Positions 27,848 through 36,618 are shown, counted from the first letter of the stretch. The stretch: DNA of 64,000 nt from Nostoc carneum NIES-2107 (GCA_002368155.1 AP018180.1:8288650-8352649), one strand, 5' to 3'. A program made the numbers and translations. The notes: generated by a model from the sequence alone, not told the origin.

Positions 27848-29545
27848 GGGTCTGCTGAAAAAGTCATAAAAAAGCAATCTTAAGGGTTGACTAGTTATCT
27901 AAGCAAAGTGAAATATAATTTTTTATTGCCTATAGCTAGGAAAATCATAAATTTAAATTATGCCATTGGCTAAAAAAGGTCTATTTTGGAAAAATAGACC
28001 TAAAAAGGCATAAAAAACCCGTGACAGGTGAGTAGAAAGATTCATGACTAAAAAAGTAATAGCAATTGCTGTTTGAGAAGTATGAGACAGTTTTGCCATC
28101 ACTTTACCCAGGCTAAACCTTCTTTTACCTTGTCCAAACTTTCCCTCAATAGAATTACGAATCCTTTCGTCCTCTTGAGCTTGCTTCTTTTTTTCTTTAC
28201 TCACAGTTTTTGGAGGTCTTCCTAAAGGAACTCCACTGATTCTAATACCTCTTTCTTTACACCAAGCTCGGTTCTCTTTTGTGCGATAGATTTTATCAAC
28301 ATGAACGGATTCTGGATAATAACCTGTGTAATTTTTATATGCTTCTACTTGTGCTTTTAAATCTCCTGATTCATTAAAGTTATCCCAACTAATATGGTCT
28401 AAAAATACATATCCCTCAAAATAACTAGCTGATAATTTTGCCCCAAATTCCACGGCTTTCCCGGCTTTTCCCCGGACAATTGGACGGATATGTGGTTGGC
28501 TTAAACTAACGATTCGGTCATCAATACTCTGTTTTTTATTTTCATACAACCATAGTTGTTGACGATAAATTTCTCCAACAACTAACAAAGTTTTATATTG
28601 TCTCTTACTTAATGGTTCTAGGCTGGCTCCGGCAATAATTAACTGGTCAATATGTGAGAAGTTTCTTTTGATATATTGCAGTTGTTTTTTTATCGCTATT
28701 CTTCTATCTTTTTGAAATACACGACGTTTTTTGGCTACTTCTAGATAATCCTTCCGTGCTATATTTCGATACGTTCTTGGCTTTTTATCTAATTTGACTT
28801 TCACTTGTTCATAAAGCAAGTCTATAATTTTCTCTATCTGCAATCTTGCTTGATTTAGTATCTCTAAATCTGTCGGATAACTGATATCTCCAGGCGCACA
28901 AGTTGCATCTAATATTAATCTTCCCCGATTTTTTGGTTCACTTACCTCTTTTTCTTCTAATTCGGTTTTTTTTTAGCCTCTTGAGAAGATGTTGTCTCTA
29001 GCATCTTCTTCACCATTTCTTGATTCACTTTGTTCACTAGGTTAGCACTAATTCTTGAGCGAAAATGTACTAACATTGATGCGTCAAATGGAGATTCATT
29101 ACTATAAGATGACATCCCTATAAAGTACTGTAGATAAGGATTTTCTTTAATTTGTTCTACTGTCTCTCTATCGCTTATCCCTAGCTTTTCTTTGATTATT
29201 AATGCGCCTAGCGCCATCCGAAATGATTTTGCTGGCGCTCCCATCTCTGCGGAGAAAGATGAAGAATATTCCTTTTCAAATTCTGTCCAGGGTATTAAAT
29301 CAGCCATGATTACCCAACGATTTTCTGATGACAACTTTCCCTCAAATGGAAGCAAGAAGTTTGACGGTGCAATTGGAGTTGATTCTTCTTTTCGGTACAT
29401 GGTTACTTCCGATACACAGTGGTGGGACTGACCACTGTGATGCAAGGATTTTGGGCTATTTTACTTTCTTTTGTTGCACCTGAATATACTTCTAGGGTCT
29501 GATAATCCAGAGACTGTCACTTTTTCTTGATTTTTCAGCAAGCCC
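27848..29545 (-). mobile_element. 1698-bp insertion sequence (IS5/IS1182-like DDE) in the rhodanese gene
   Basis: Ends GGGTCTGCTGAAAAA (from 27848) and its near complement, reading GGGCTTGCTGAAAAA from 29545 inwards. Perfect 7-bp direct repeats TACCATA flank it (27841-27847 and 29546-29552), showing true insertion. It carries one transposase split by a frameshift. Family assignment is uncertain: the protein has the DATCAP-type DDE domain often labelled IS5, while a 7-bp duplication is not typical of the IS5 subgroups I know. Confidence 0.85.
27953..29400 (-). CDS. Transposase in two frames, joined by a probable -1 frameshift
   Basis: The first frame starts at ATG 29400 (MYRKEEST; a longer frame begins at 29445) and ends at 28957 just after EAKKKPN. 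It holds the N-terminal DUF772-like part (SFRMALGALIIKEKL, ENPYLQYFIG, SPFDASMLVHFR). The second frame runs to 27953 and, read back through the overlap, gives LILDATCAPGDISYPTDL (first Asp), then VHVDKIYRTKENR (second Asp) and IRNSIEGKFGQGKRRF (Glu). The two frames meet at a run of nine A on the coding strand (around 28967-28975). A single -1 slip there restores one continuous DDE transposase. It could be programmed, as in several IS families, or a mutation. Confidence 0.85.
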
Positions 29546-29903
29546 TACCATAGGCGACGACTGTTGTGTCAGGGGAAATACCCGATCGCGAAAGCAGCTT
29601 TTCTATAGATGTGGGATCTAAATTGATTCGCAAATCGGGAGTTAAGATATCTGTGAAAATATTCCAAAAGACTGCACCAGGGATATGAGCATTTTTGTAT
29701 GGTTCTGGACTCATATCCACCTCAACCACCCGCACACTAGAATCGTTGAGATGATCCATCAGCCATTGCGTATCGATCACAACTTCAGGATGAGCATACT
29801 GAGACATTGGCGGTTCTCCTGTGATTTACACTAAAACTAAGATTAGGAGAAGAGAGTTAGCTCGCCCAGTCCTCGATCGTGTACAGTTTTCGACACAATA
29901 ATT

Positions 29904-30614
29904 ATGAGACATTCCTTGCAGTTACTCTTTGAAGCCATCAACCAGGCCCAGAATGAACAGGAATTGCGATCGCAAGTTGTGCCGAAACTCGGTGAGTATT
30001 TTACGACTAAAAAATGTGGCATTTTCTTCTTTGATCAGCTGCGCCTTTTAGATCGCAAACTGCAGAAAATACTAGAAATTGCACTATCAATCGAACATAA
30101 TCCAGTTGCACGTTACTTGGTGGAACGTCATACTCCAGTTCATGAAGCCTTAGTAACATCACCCCATGTCTGGAGAATGATTTGTCCCCGAAGCGATCAT
30201 TGGCACGTCATGGCAGGGCCGATAGTCAGTCAGGGAAAATTAGTAGGTGCAATTGGCTTTACCCGCGAACAGAAAATGGCTGCATTTGATGCCCAAAATT
30301 TAGCCGATTTAAGTGCGCTGTGTCTGCACCTCTCGATTTGGAATGCGACAGTGCGATCGCAATCTCATAATTTTAAGAGCGATCGTCTAACGCCTCGGGA
30401 ATTGGAAATTGCTGAATTAGTGGCGTTAGGTTACACCAACGCCGAAATCGGTCATCAACTTTGGATTACTGAAAATTCTGTGAAACAAGCACTAAAAAGA
30501 ATGTTTCGTAAGCTTGAAGTTTCCTCTCGTGCTGAGATGGTTGCCCAACTTGCCGCAGTTACACAGCATTCTTCACCAATAACAAATAAAATACAGCAGA
30601 TTGCAGGTACATGA
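29904..30614 (+). CDS. LuxR-type transcriptional regulator
   Basis: 236 residues. The N-terminal about 150 residues look like a GAF-type sensor fold (FEAINQAQNEQELRSQVVPKLGEYF ... MAGPIVSQGKLVGAIGFTR). Residues about 160-225 are a LuxR/NarL helix-turn-helix: LTPRELEIAELVALGYTNAEIG followed by ITENSVKQALKRMFRKL. No receiver domain. It is divergent from the broken rhodanese gene with a 96-bp gap, an arrangement that suggests it once controlled that gene. IS1 follows 57 bp downstream. The ligand is unknown; Cys38 (KKCGIFFF) in the sensor could be redox-active, but that is speculation. Confidence 0.85.
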   Translation: MRHSLQLLFEAINQAQNEQELRSQVVPKLGEYFTTKKCGIFFFDQLRLLDRKLQKILEIALSIEHNPVARYLVERHTPVHEALVTSPHVWRMICPRSDHWHVMAGPIVSQGKLVGAIGFTREQKMAAFDAQNLADLSALCLHLSIWNATVRSQSHNFKSDRLTPRELEIAELVALGYTNAEIGHQLWITENSVKQALKRMFRKLEVSSRAEMVAQLAAVTQHSSPITNKIQQIAGT

Positions 30615-30670
30615 GGCAATACTTATCGGTTAAGGGAAAAAAGGGGAATGGGAAAAGGGAAAGAAAAAAC

Positions 30671-31425
30671 GGCGTTGCATAATAGAGGGATGAATTTAGG
30701 TGCGCTACTGTGAATTGTCCATACTGCGGCTCTACTGAGATTAGGAAAAATGGCTGGCGACGAGGTAAACAGAATCACATCTGTACTAATTGCGATCGCC
30801 AATTCATTGATATCTACAGCCCACCAAAAGGATACTCAGATGAGAAGAAAGTAGAATGCTTAAAAGCATACGTTAATGGTGCAGGCTTTAGAGCAATTGA
30901 ACGTCAAACAGGGATTCATCACACGACGATAATTAACTGGGTAAAACAAATCGGCGAAAAGTTGCCGGAGGCACCGCCAACAGATAAAATACCATCCGTT
31001 GGGGAATTAGATGAACTAGAAACTTTTGTGCGGTCAAAAAAAACAAAATTTGGATATGGACGGCGTTAGACCACTTTAATAGGGGAATTTTGGCTTGGGT
31101 TGTAGGAGACCATAGTGCAGAAACCTTTAAACCTTTATGGAATATTGTTAGCCTCTGGGGATGCTATTTTTACGTCACAGATGGATGGCCTGTTTACGCT
31201 AGTTTCATTAACCCAGGAGACCATATTATTAGCAAAACATATATGACACGAGTAGAAGGAGAAAATACACGTTTACGCCATTATCTGGCACGTCTACATC
31301 GCAAAACATTATGTTACTCCAAATCTGTAGATATGCTTAAGCTATCAATTAAATTGTTACTACATTACCTGAAGTATGGAGAAATACCCGTATTTAGCTA
31401 ATTCATCCCGCATTTATGCAACGCC
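30671..31425 (+). mobile_element. Complete IS1 family element, 755 bp
   Basis: Terminal inverted repeats of 26 bp match at about 22 positions: GGCGTTGCATAATAGAGGGA at the left end (from 30671), and the complement of GGCGTTGCATAAATGCGGGA at the right end (to 31425). Both sides carry the same 8-bp target duplication GAAAAAAC (30663-30670 and 31426-31433), in the size range of IS1. The perfect duplication suggests a recent insertion. Confidence 0.95.
30710..31401 (+). CDS. IS1 transposase InsA-InsB', expressed by -1 frameshift
   Basis: The first frame begins at GTG 30710 and encodes the zinc-finger/HTH part (CPYCGSTEIRKNG ... CTNCDRQF; FRAIERQTGIHHTTIINWVKQ), ending at 31069. The -1 frame continues with IWIWTALDHFNRGILAWVVGDHSAETF (in two stretches around 31040-31130), then YVTDGWPVYASF and NTRLRHYLARLHRKT, and stops at 31401. 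They overlap at TCAAAAAAAACAAAA near 31035-31050, which contains the A6C slippery sequence used by IS1 for its programmed -1 shift. The combined length of about 230 residues is the normal IS1 transposase size, so the two frames are not a pseudogene. Confidence 0.93.
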
Positions 31426-31510
31426 GAAAAAACCTTTAACCCTTAACCTTTCACCTTTCCCCCTTAACTAATTTTGAGTTCAAAACGCTTAACCGAGTAG
31501 TCGTGCTATG

Positions 31511-32245
31511 TTAGCCCTCATCACGCCAACCAATTTCTCTTTCTATAATTTCCTTGATGAATTCGGGAATACCTTTATTCTGTGCAATAGCCTGTTGTTG
31601 TAATCTTTCATATATACCAATATCATCTCCTTGCCACATTAAATCTATTCTTCTGATTTGTCGCATGGCAATATGTGTATAGTTTTCTGGATAAGCCCAG
31701 TAACAGGATAAACATATAGACTTATCCTTGAGATGATTCCAGTTTTGACAATGCTCACAAGACCAAGATTTTGCTCGGTTGGCAGAGCCACAAAGCAGCA
31801 TAAAGTTATCAGCTAAAAGTTCAGGTTCCCCATCAACTTCAAAAGGAATACGGTGATCTATCTGCAATTCACGTTCATCTAATTCTTCCAAATAAATGAA
31901 GCATTTACAGCCATATCTTTTAATTAACTCATCCTTCAATTGTTTTGATAAACCAGTTCTACCAGAGAATTTAGAAAATCTAGCCTTACTAATATCACCA
32001 AATCTATAAGCAGCTATCCTTCTACCATCGCTACCTGTAACACGGAAAGTTTCTAAAGGAATTCCATGTTCTCTAACATCTCTGGCTGCTCTGGGAGGAT
32101 GATTATAGCCGTATGTGTTCTTAAGTTCTTCTGTAGTTACGAAACCATGTTGCAAAATGTGATCGATAACAGCTTTTGGTCTTTTGGCAGTAACGGACTG
32201 ACAAAGTTTGATGAAATCATCGGGGAGTTGCTGAGAACTGTCCAT
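31511..32245 (-). CDS. HNH endonuclease, probable restriction subunit
   Basis: 244 residues. The HNH core lies at about residues 125-185: LQIDHRIPFEVDG (H), DNFMLLCGSANRAKSWSCEHC (N and zinc-type cysteines), and a later CLSC pair that could complete a zinc site. The N-terminal part (about 20-75, FVTTEELKNTYGYNHPPRAARDVREHGIP) looks like a winged-helix or specificity region. The start overlaps the end of the D12 methyltransferase by 29 bp on the same strand, a translationally coupled restriction-modification pair. Recognition sequence cannot be read from the protein. Confidence 0.8.
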   Translation of the reverse strand: MDSSQQLPDDFIKLCQSVTAKRPKAVIDHILQHGFVTTEELKNTYGYNHPPRAARDVREHGIPLETFRVTGSDGRRIAAYRFGDISKARFSKFSGRTGLSKQLKDELIKRYGCKCFIYLEELDERELQIDHRIPFEVDGEPELLADNFMLLCGSANRAKSWSCEHCQNWNHLKDKSICLSCYWAYPENYTHIAMRQIRRIDLMWQGDDIGIYERLQQQAIAQNKGIPEFIKEIIEREIGWRDEG

Positions 32246-33170
32246 GCTTCTCCAACAGAATAAGCTGTTTTTTCATGCTGCTAATATAGCTCTCTATCTC
32301 TGAAGTTTGATGACGAAGTAAAGATGGTGATAAGTACAAAAACTCTATTGTTACTTCATCTTTACCCAAGAGTGTTGCTTGGGATGAGCGCCCAACTTCG
32401 ATTTCTATTTTTTTCAGCCCTAATGCTTCTGGTAAGGACTGGCCGAAAGTTTTATTTCCTCTTTTGCCATCATAACTAACTGCAAACGCCACTTCCTTAC
32501 TATTTAAAGCCTCCAGAGCTAGAACAAAATCATCAAAATTTATTCCCGAAAAATATCTTTTATCTCTATTACCACATACACCTTGATAAGGCGGATCTAG
32601 ATATATAAAATCGGTTTTTCTAACTGTAGATAAAACTTCTCTATAATCTAAACAAGTGAATTTACACTTATTTTTCAACAGATGAGAAATTCCTTCTATA
32701 TTTTTTCTCATTTTGTCAGGCTGAGTTCCCTTGCGCCTTTTATCAGGGCTTTGATTGAAAAGACCTTCAGAGTTATACCTAACAGAACCTTTAACACATC
32801 TAGCTAGTAAATAAAGAAAAATTTGAGGGTCATTATTTATATTAAACTTATCTCTAGCGTGATAGTAATGTTCTAATGAATTACTATGCTGCTCATTCCA
32901 GATATTTGCATAAGCGGTTGCTATTATTTCAGGTTGCTCTACGATTAATTCTAATAACTCAATTAATGGTTTGTTTAAATCATTAAGCCAAAAATTTTGG
33001 GATATTTTTTGAGCGGATGCAGCAATACTAATTGCTGCAGTTCCCGCAAATGGTTCTACCAATCTCTCCACATTTCTAGGGAGAAATCTGAGAATATCTG
33101 AAGCTAGGTTTCTTTTACTGCCTTGATATTGAACCAAATGCGGAAGACTTGCCATGTTAGCCAATAACAA
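32217..33170 (-). CDS. D12-class adenine-N6 DNA methyltransferase
   Basis: 317 residues. Signatures: VQYQGSKRNLA near the start, the SAM-binding motif VEPFAGTAAIS (motif I), the catalytic motif DFIYLDPPYQGV (motif IV, DPPY) in the second half, and a long insert between them (about 90-180) corresponding to target recognition. It methylates adenine N6 in a sequence-specific way and is expected to protect DNA from the coupled HNH nuclease. A second Met at residue 6 is an alternative start. The gene precedes the nuclease gene, so protection could be established first. Confidence 0.93.
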   Translation of the reverse strand: MLLANMASLPHLVQYQGSKRNLASDILRFLPRNVERLVEPFAGTAAISIAASAQKISQNFWLNDLNKPLIELLELIVEQPEIIATAYANIWNEQHSNSLEHYYHARDKFNINNDPQIFLYLLARCVKGSVRYNSEGLFNQSPDKRRKGTQPDKMRKNIEGISHLLKNKCKFTCLDYREVLSTVRKTDFIYLDPPYQGVCGNRDKRYFSGINFDDFVLALEALNSKEVAFAVSYDGKRGNKTFGQSLPEALGLKKIEIEVGRSSQATLLGKDEVTIEFLYLSPSLLRHQTSEIESYISSMKKQLILLEKHGQFSATPR

Positions 33171-33240
33171 ATGATCTAATTCAGCTTATCATAAGGGTTA
33201 AGACAGCTAATAGATGAGAGTCCCTCAACTGAATTCCTGT

Positions 33241-34512
33241 TTACTCATACTCATGCAACGCCCCTAACTTTCGCATTTCTGGCCAAATCATCGCGGTTGC
33301 AACCACCACCAGAATTGTGCCAATTCCACCACCAACAACGGAAACTATGGGGCCGAATAAAGCAGCAGCCAAACCTGACTCAAAACCCCCCAATTCATTG
33401 GAAGCACTAATAAACACGCTGTTAATTGCTGCTACTCGACCACGTAAATGGTTGGGTGTGCGAATCTGAACTAAGGTATGGCGAATCACAACACTAATAC
33501 TATCTAATGCGCCACTTAACGCCAGCATTAGCAACGACAGCCAAAACCACCGCGACAAGCCAAAGATAATCGTTACTACCCCAAAACCTACCACAGACCA
33601 GAGTAAGGCTGGCCCGGCTTTACGCATCGGTGGCAAATGCGCTAAAGTTACCGCCATAATCAGCGCACCTATGGAAGGAGCGGCTTGCAGATACCCCAAC
33701 TCTACAGGGCCGACGTGCAAAATATCTTTAGCAAAGATGGGTAATAAGGCTACTGCACCCCCTAGTAAGACTGCAAACATATCTAGGGTAATTGCCGCTA
33801 AGATTATCTGATTTTTCCAGACAAATTCAGCACCCCCAGCTAAGGCTTTGAGTGAGATTGGTTCTTTAGAAAGGGTGGTATTTTGCTGTTTAATTGGCAA
33901 TGTTAAGGCGAAACATAAAAATGCTGCCACAGCCGCTAATATATATACACTTGTAGCATTTCCGAAAGCTGCGATCGCAAATCCTCCTAAAGCTGGGCCG
34001 ATGACTGTCGCTAGCTGAAAGCTGGTACTATTCCAAGTAGCGGCATTGGTAAAGGCACTTGTTGGTATTAATTGCCACATCATGGCATCGCTGGCAGGTT
34101 TTAAAAATGCCTTGGCTACACCTGTTAAGACCAAGCAGGTATAAAAAAGACTAATTGCTCCTTGGGTATAGGAAACTACTGCCAAAGCCAATGAGCAAAG
34201 AGCTAGTAGCAGAATAGATAGTAATGTGGTGAATTTGCGATCGCACTTATCAGCGACATGGCCAGCAATTAATGTCAGGGCAATCATTGGTAGCACTTGC
34301 GCCAGCCCTACCCCACCTAATACCAGCGCTGAGTTGGTACGTTCATAGAGTTCCCAACCGATAGCTACTGTTTGCATTTGTGAGCCGGTAAACAGTACTA
34401 CTCGCCCAATAGTAAATAATCGATAATCGCGAAACCTTAAAGCTGCAAAGGAGTCGTGTTGTTTTCCCTCTAGATTAAGGAGCTTTTTTAACTTCTGTTT
34501 GCTCAAAGACAT
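33241..34512 (-). CDS. MFS efflux transporter (EntS/MFS_3-like)
   Basis: 423 residues with about 12 hydrophobic segments in two sets of six. N-terminal LRFRDYRLFTIGRVVLFTGSQMQ and a loop GHVADKCDRKFTT (motif A-like, between TM2 and TM3) are typical of the drug/siderophore exporter group. The inner-membrane protein probably exports a small molecule using the proton gradient. It is the last gene of a four-gene run and overlaps the MarR gene by 38 bp, so it is very likely co-transcribed and translationally coupled. Confidence 0.9.
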   Translation of the reverse strand: MSLSKQKLKKLLNLEGKQHDSFAALRFRDYRLFTIGRVVLFTGSQMQTVAIGWELYERTNSALVLGGVGLAQVLPMIALTLIAGHVADKCDRKFTTLLSILLLALCSLALAVVSYTQGAISLFYTCLVLTGVAKAFLKPASDAMMWQLIPTSAFTNAATWNSTSFQLATVIGPALGGFAIAAFGNATSVYILAAVAAFLCFALTLPIKQQNTTLSKEPISLKALAGGAEFVWKNQIILAAITLDMFAVLLGGAVALLPIFAKDILHVGPVELGYLQAAPSIGALIMAVTLAHLPPMRKAGPALLWSVVGFGVVTIIFGLSRWFWLSLLMLALSGALDSISVVIRHTLVQIRTPNHLRGRVAAINSVFISASNELGGFESGLAAALFGPIVSVVGGGIGTILVVVATAMIWPEMRKLGALHEYE

Positions 34513-34939
34513 TTTTTAGTAGAGTCAACCCTGCTTCAATTTGTGATATTTGTTCTGGTGTCAGACCATCAAGAATATCGGCAATATGAGCGCGAGTAGT
34601 TGCTTGGGATTGCAGTAACAGAAATTTTCCCGATTCTGTTAAATTCAAAACTATTCGCCGCCGTTCTTGAGGATGATCTGTACGCTGCACTAAATCGCGT
34701 TGTACTAAGCGTTCAATTGTTGTTGATGCTGTAGCGCAGGTAACTCCTAAATGCTCTGCTACCTCAGATAATGATGCACCAGGATTGCGGTTGAGAAAAG
34801 CTAGCGATCGCAACTGAGGTATTGATAGAGATTCAGCATTGTGACTACGCATATCTGCTCGGATAAACCGCATCAGCAAGGGAACTGTTTCCATTACTCT
34901 CGCAGCACATTCTTCCGTGGGTTTTCCGAGCTTGGGCAT
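34475..34939 (-). CDS. MarR family transcriptional regulator
   Basis: 154 residues, the usual size. The winged helix-turn-helix occupies about residues 45-110: LSIPQLRSLAFL, SLSEVAEHLGVTCATASTTIERLVQRDLV, then the wing RTDHPQERRRIVLNLTESGK. It lies between the ABC permease and the MFS gene on the same strand, so it is probably the local regulator that senses the exported compound. Cys66 near the recognition helix is the only conspicuous cysteine besides Cys12. Confidence 0.92.
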   Translation of the reverse strand: MPKLGKPTEECAARVMETVPLLMRFIRADMRSHNAESLSIPQLRSLAFLNRNPGASLSEVAEHLGVTCATASTTIERLVQRDLVQRTDHPQERRRIVLNLTESGKFLLLQSQATTRAHIADILDGLTPEQISQIEAGLTLLKNVFEQTEVKKAP

Positions 34940-34952
34940 CTTTTTCTCCTAA

Positions 34953-35807
34953 TTACATAGCCACCCGTGGGTAAAGTCGTCCACAGATGATAGTCAAGCC
35001 TATTAATGTTAGCAAGAGAATTGTACAGTCCAGACCAAACCCATAGATACTGGAGCCATGAGCGATCATTGCGCCGCGTAAGGCATCAACTTCATAAGTT
35101 AAGGGATTGATACTAGAAATTAGATGCAACCAACCTGGCATGAGTGATAAGGGATAGATGGCATTACTCGCAAAAAATAAGGGCATGGTAATTAATTGCC
35201 CTATACCTGTAAACCTTTCTCGACTTCTTACCAAACAGCCAATAATTAATGAAAAAACACAAAAACAGGCTGCACCTAACAGCACAATTATCACTACTTT
35301 GAGAATAGCCCAGGGATGCAGGTTGAGCTTGACACCCGACAGCAGGGCTAATCCATAGATAATTACTATTTGTGATAAGCTCCTGATTCCACAGGCTACA
35401 GCTTTACCCAACACCATTGCCGCACGGGGTATGGGACTAGCTAGGAATTTATGTACAATTCCTAAATCTCGCTCCCAAATTAGCGTCATCCCACCAGTGA
35501 AAATGGCTACAAAAAGTACACTTTGAGCTAAAATCCCCGGAGCCATAAATTCTAAATAAGATAAGTCTCCTGTAGGGATAGCGCGAGTGCGGGTGAAAAC
35601 TTGCCCAAAAACTAACAGCCACAATGCAGGTTGTACGCCCCGAATTAATAAATCATAGGGATCGTGGCGCAGTTTGCGTATTTCTAGTTCCGCGATGACA
35701 AGAGTTTTGCTAAATAATTCTGCGATCGCAGAAATCAAATTACCTCTATTTCTAGGCTGAGGATCAACCCAACCTCTGAGCATTACGTCTGGTTCTTGCT
35801 GTGTCAC
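34953..35807 (-). CDS. ABC-2 type exporter permease (DrrB/NodJ-like)
   Basis: 284 residues with six hydrophobic segments between about 55 and 280 after a soluble N-terminus. FMAPGILAQSVLFVAIFTGGMTLIWERDLG and the LASPIPRAAMVLGKA loop are characteristic of the ABC-2 permease family; the next block SLIIGCLVRSRERFTGIGQL also fits. It overlaps the ATPase gene by 44 bp, and the MarR start follows 13 bp after it. Together with the ATPase it forms an exporter of lipid-like or drug-like molecules; the substrate is unknown. Confidence 0.92.
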   Translation of the reverse strand: MTQQEPDVMLRGWVDPQPRNRGNLISAIAELFSKTLVIAELEIRKLRHDPYDLLIRGVQPALWLLVFGQVFTRTRAIPTGDLSYLEFMAPGILAQSVLFVAIFTGGMTLIWERDLGIVHKFLASPIPRAAMVLGKAVACGIRSLSQIVIIYGLALLSGVKLNLHPWAILKVVIIVLLGAACFCVFSLIIGCLVRSRERFTGIGQLITMPLFFASNAIYPLSLMPGWLHLISSINPLTYEVDALRGAMIAHGSSIYGFGLDCTILLLTLIGLTIICGRLYPRVAM

Positions 35808-36618
35808 GATAACTAACTCCTGATGCTAATTCGGCCCCTGTATAGTGAATGAACACATCGTCCAAAGTGGCGTTTGGTGTATCTAAAGCAGCTTTTAAAT
35901 CTGTGGGTGAGCCAGTTGTAATCACCTTACCCTGATTCATAATCGCTACGCGATCGCACAAACTGTCTGCTTCTTCCAAAAAGTGAGTAGTTAAAAATAT
36001 AGTTGTGCCGTAATCTGCACGGAGTTCCTGTACCAAATTCCAGACTTGGTTACGCGCCACCGGATCGAGTCCCACTGTTGGCTCATCGAGGAACATAATT
36101 TGCGGACGATGCAAGATGGATTGAGCAATTTCTAATTTGCGAATCATCCCCCCAGAATAATTTCTGACTAAGCGATGGGCAACTTCTGTTAAACCCATAA
36201 ATTCCAGCACATCACGGATGCGCTGTTGGCGACGCTGAGACGGAATGTCATACAGCTTGGCAAAGATTAAGAGATTTTCATAGCCTGTGAGACTCCCATC
36301 AGCAGAGAGCGCTTGTGGTACATAACCAATCGCTCTTCTCACAGCCTGAGATTGATGAGTTACATCATAACCAGCTATGGTTCCTCTACCAGCACTGGGC
36401 GGTAGTAGCGTTGTCAACATCTTAATTACTGTGCTTTTCCCTGCTCCATTGGGGCCAAGCAAGCCGAATACTTCACCTGCTGCTACAGATAAATTCAAGC
36501 CATCAACAGCGGTGAAGCTGTCAAAACGGCGCGTGAGTTCGTGAGTTTCTAATATGACCGATTGTGGAAAGTTAGTAGCAGTTTCCAATCGGTCTGCTCT
36601 TCCTGTCAGTTTTGTCAC
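35764..36618 (-). CDS. ABC exporter ATP-binding protein (DrrA/NodI-like)
   Basis: 284 residues. Walker A GLLGPNGAGKSTVIKML (about 53-69), Q-loop VPQALSADGSLT, signature NYSGGMIRKLEIAQ, Walker B IMFLDEPTVGLD and the H-loop TTHFLEEAD are all intact. The C-terminal DVFIHYTG segment is typical of the DrrA type. It drives transport through the adjoining permease. First gene of the ABC-permease-MarR-MFS run; the promoter should lie in 36619-36876, opposite the divergent methyltransferase gene. Confidence 0.95.
   Translation of the reverse strand: MTKLTGRADRLETATNFPQSVILETHELTRRFDSFTAVDGLNLSVAAGEVFGLLGPNGAGKSTVIKMLTTLLPPSAGRGTIAGYDVTHQSQAVRRAIGYVPQALSADGSLTGYENLLIFAKLYDIPSQRRQQRIRDVLEFMGLTEVAHRLVRNYSGGMIRKLEIAQSILHRPQIMFLDEPTVGLDPVARNQVWNLVQELRADYGTTIFLTTHFLEEADSLCDRVAIMNQGKVITTGSPTDLKAALDTPNATLDDVFIHYTGAELASGVSYRDTARTRRNAQRLG

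Larger units (their letters stand above)
27254..29807 (-). pseudogene. Two-domain rhodanese (thiosulfate/mercaptopyruvate sulfurtransferase), broken
   Basis: Three pieces of one gene are visible on the minus strand. 29807-29546 encodes the N-terminal rhodanese half (VVIDTQWLMDHL ... HIPGAVFWNI ... TTVVAYG). A 1698-bp IS then interrupts it. 27847-27254 continues with SYPGTGGWIFWLLQLFG, the second domain and the active-site loop [13 protein letters not shown]. Removing the IS and one 7-bp copy of the target site restores the reading (VVAYG-SYPG). There is also an in-frame TAA at about 27549-27551 between MMQPP and [10 protein letters not shown]. With both lesions a functional enzyme is very unlikely. 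The intact family moves sulfane sulfur to cyanide or thiols. Confidence 0.9.
30617..31467. repeat. Dispersed CAATACTT...CCTTTAACCC repeat, split by IS1
   Basis: The left part 30617-30670 (CAATACTTATCGGTTAAGGG to GAAAAAAC) and right part 31426-31467 (GAAAAAACCTTTAACCC to CCCCCTTAAC) join into one hairpin-forming repeat if the IS and one GAAAAAAC are removed. Uninterrupted relatives are at 42222-42281 and 45983-46068. Confidence 0.8.

Noticed and set aside
30710..31401. IS1 transposase as a pseudogene
   Set aside because: The two frames are linked by the A6C slippery site used by IS1 for a programmed shift, and the ends and target duplication are intact.
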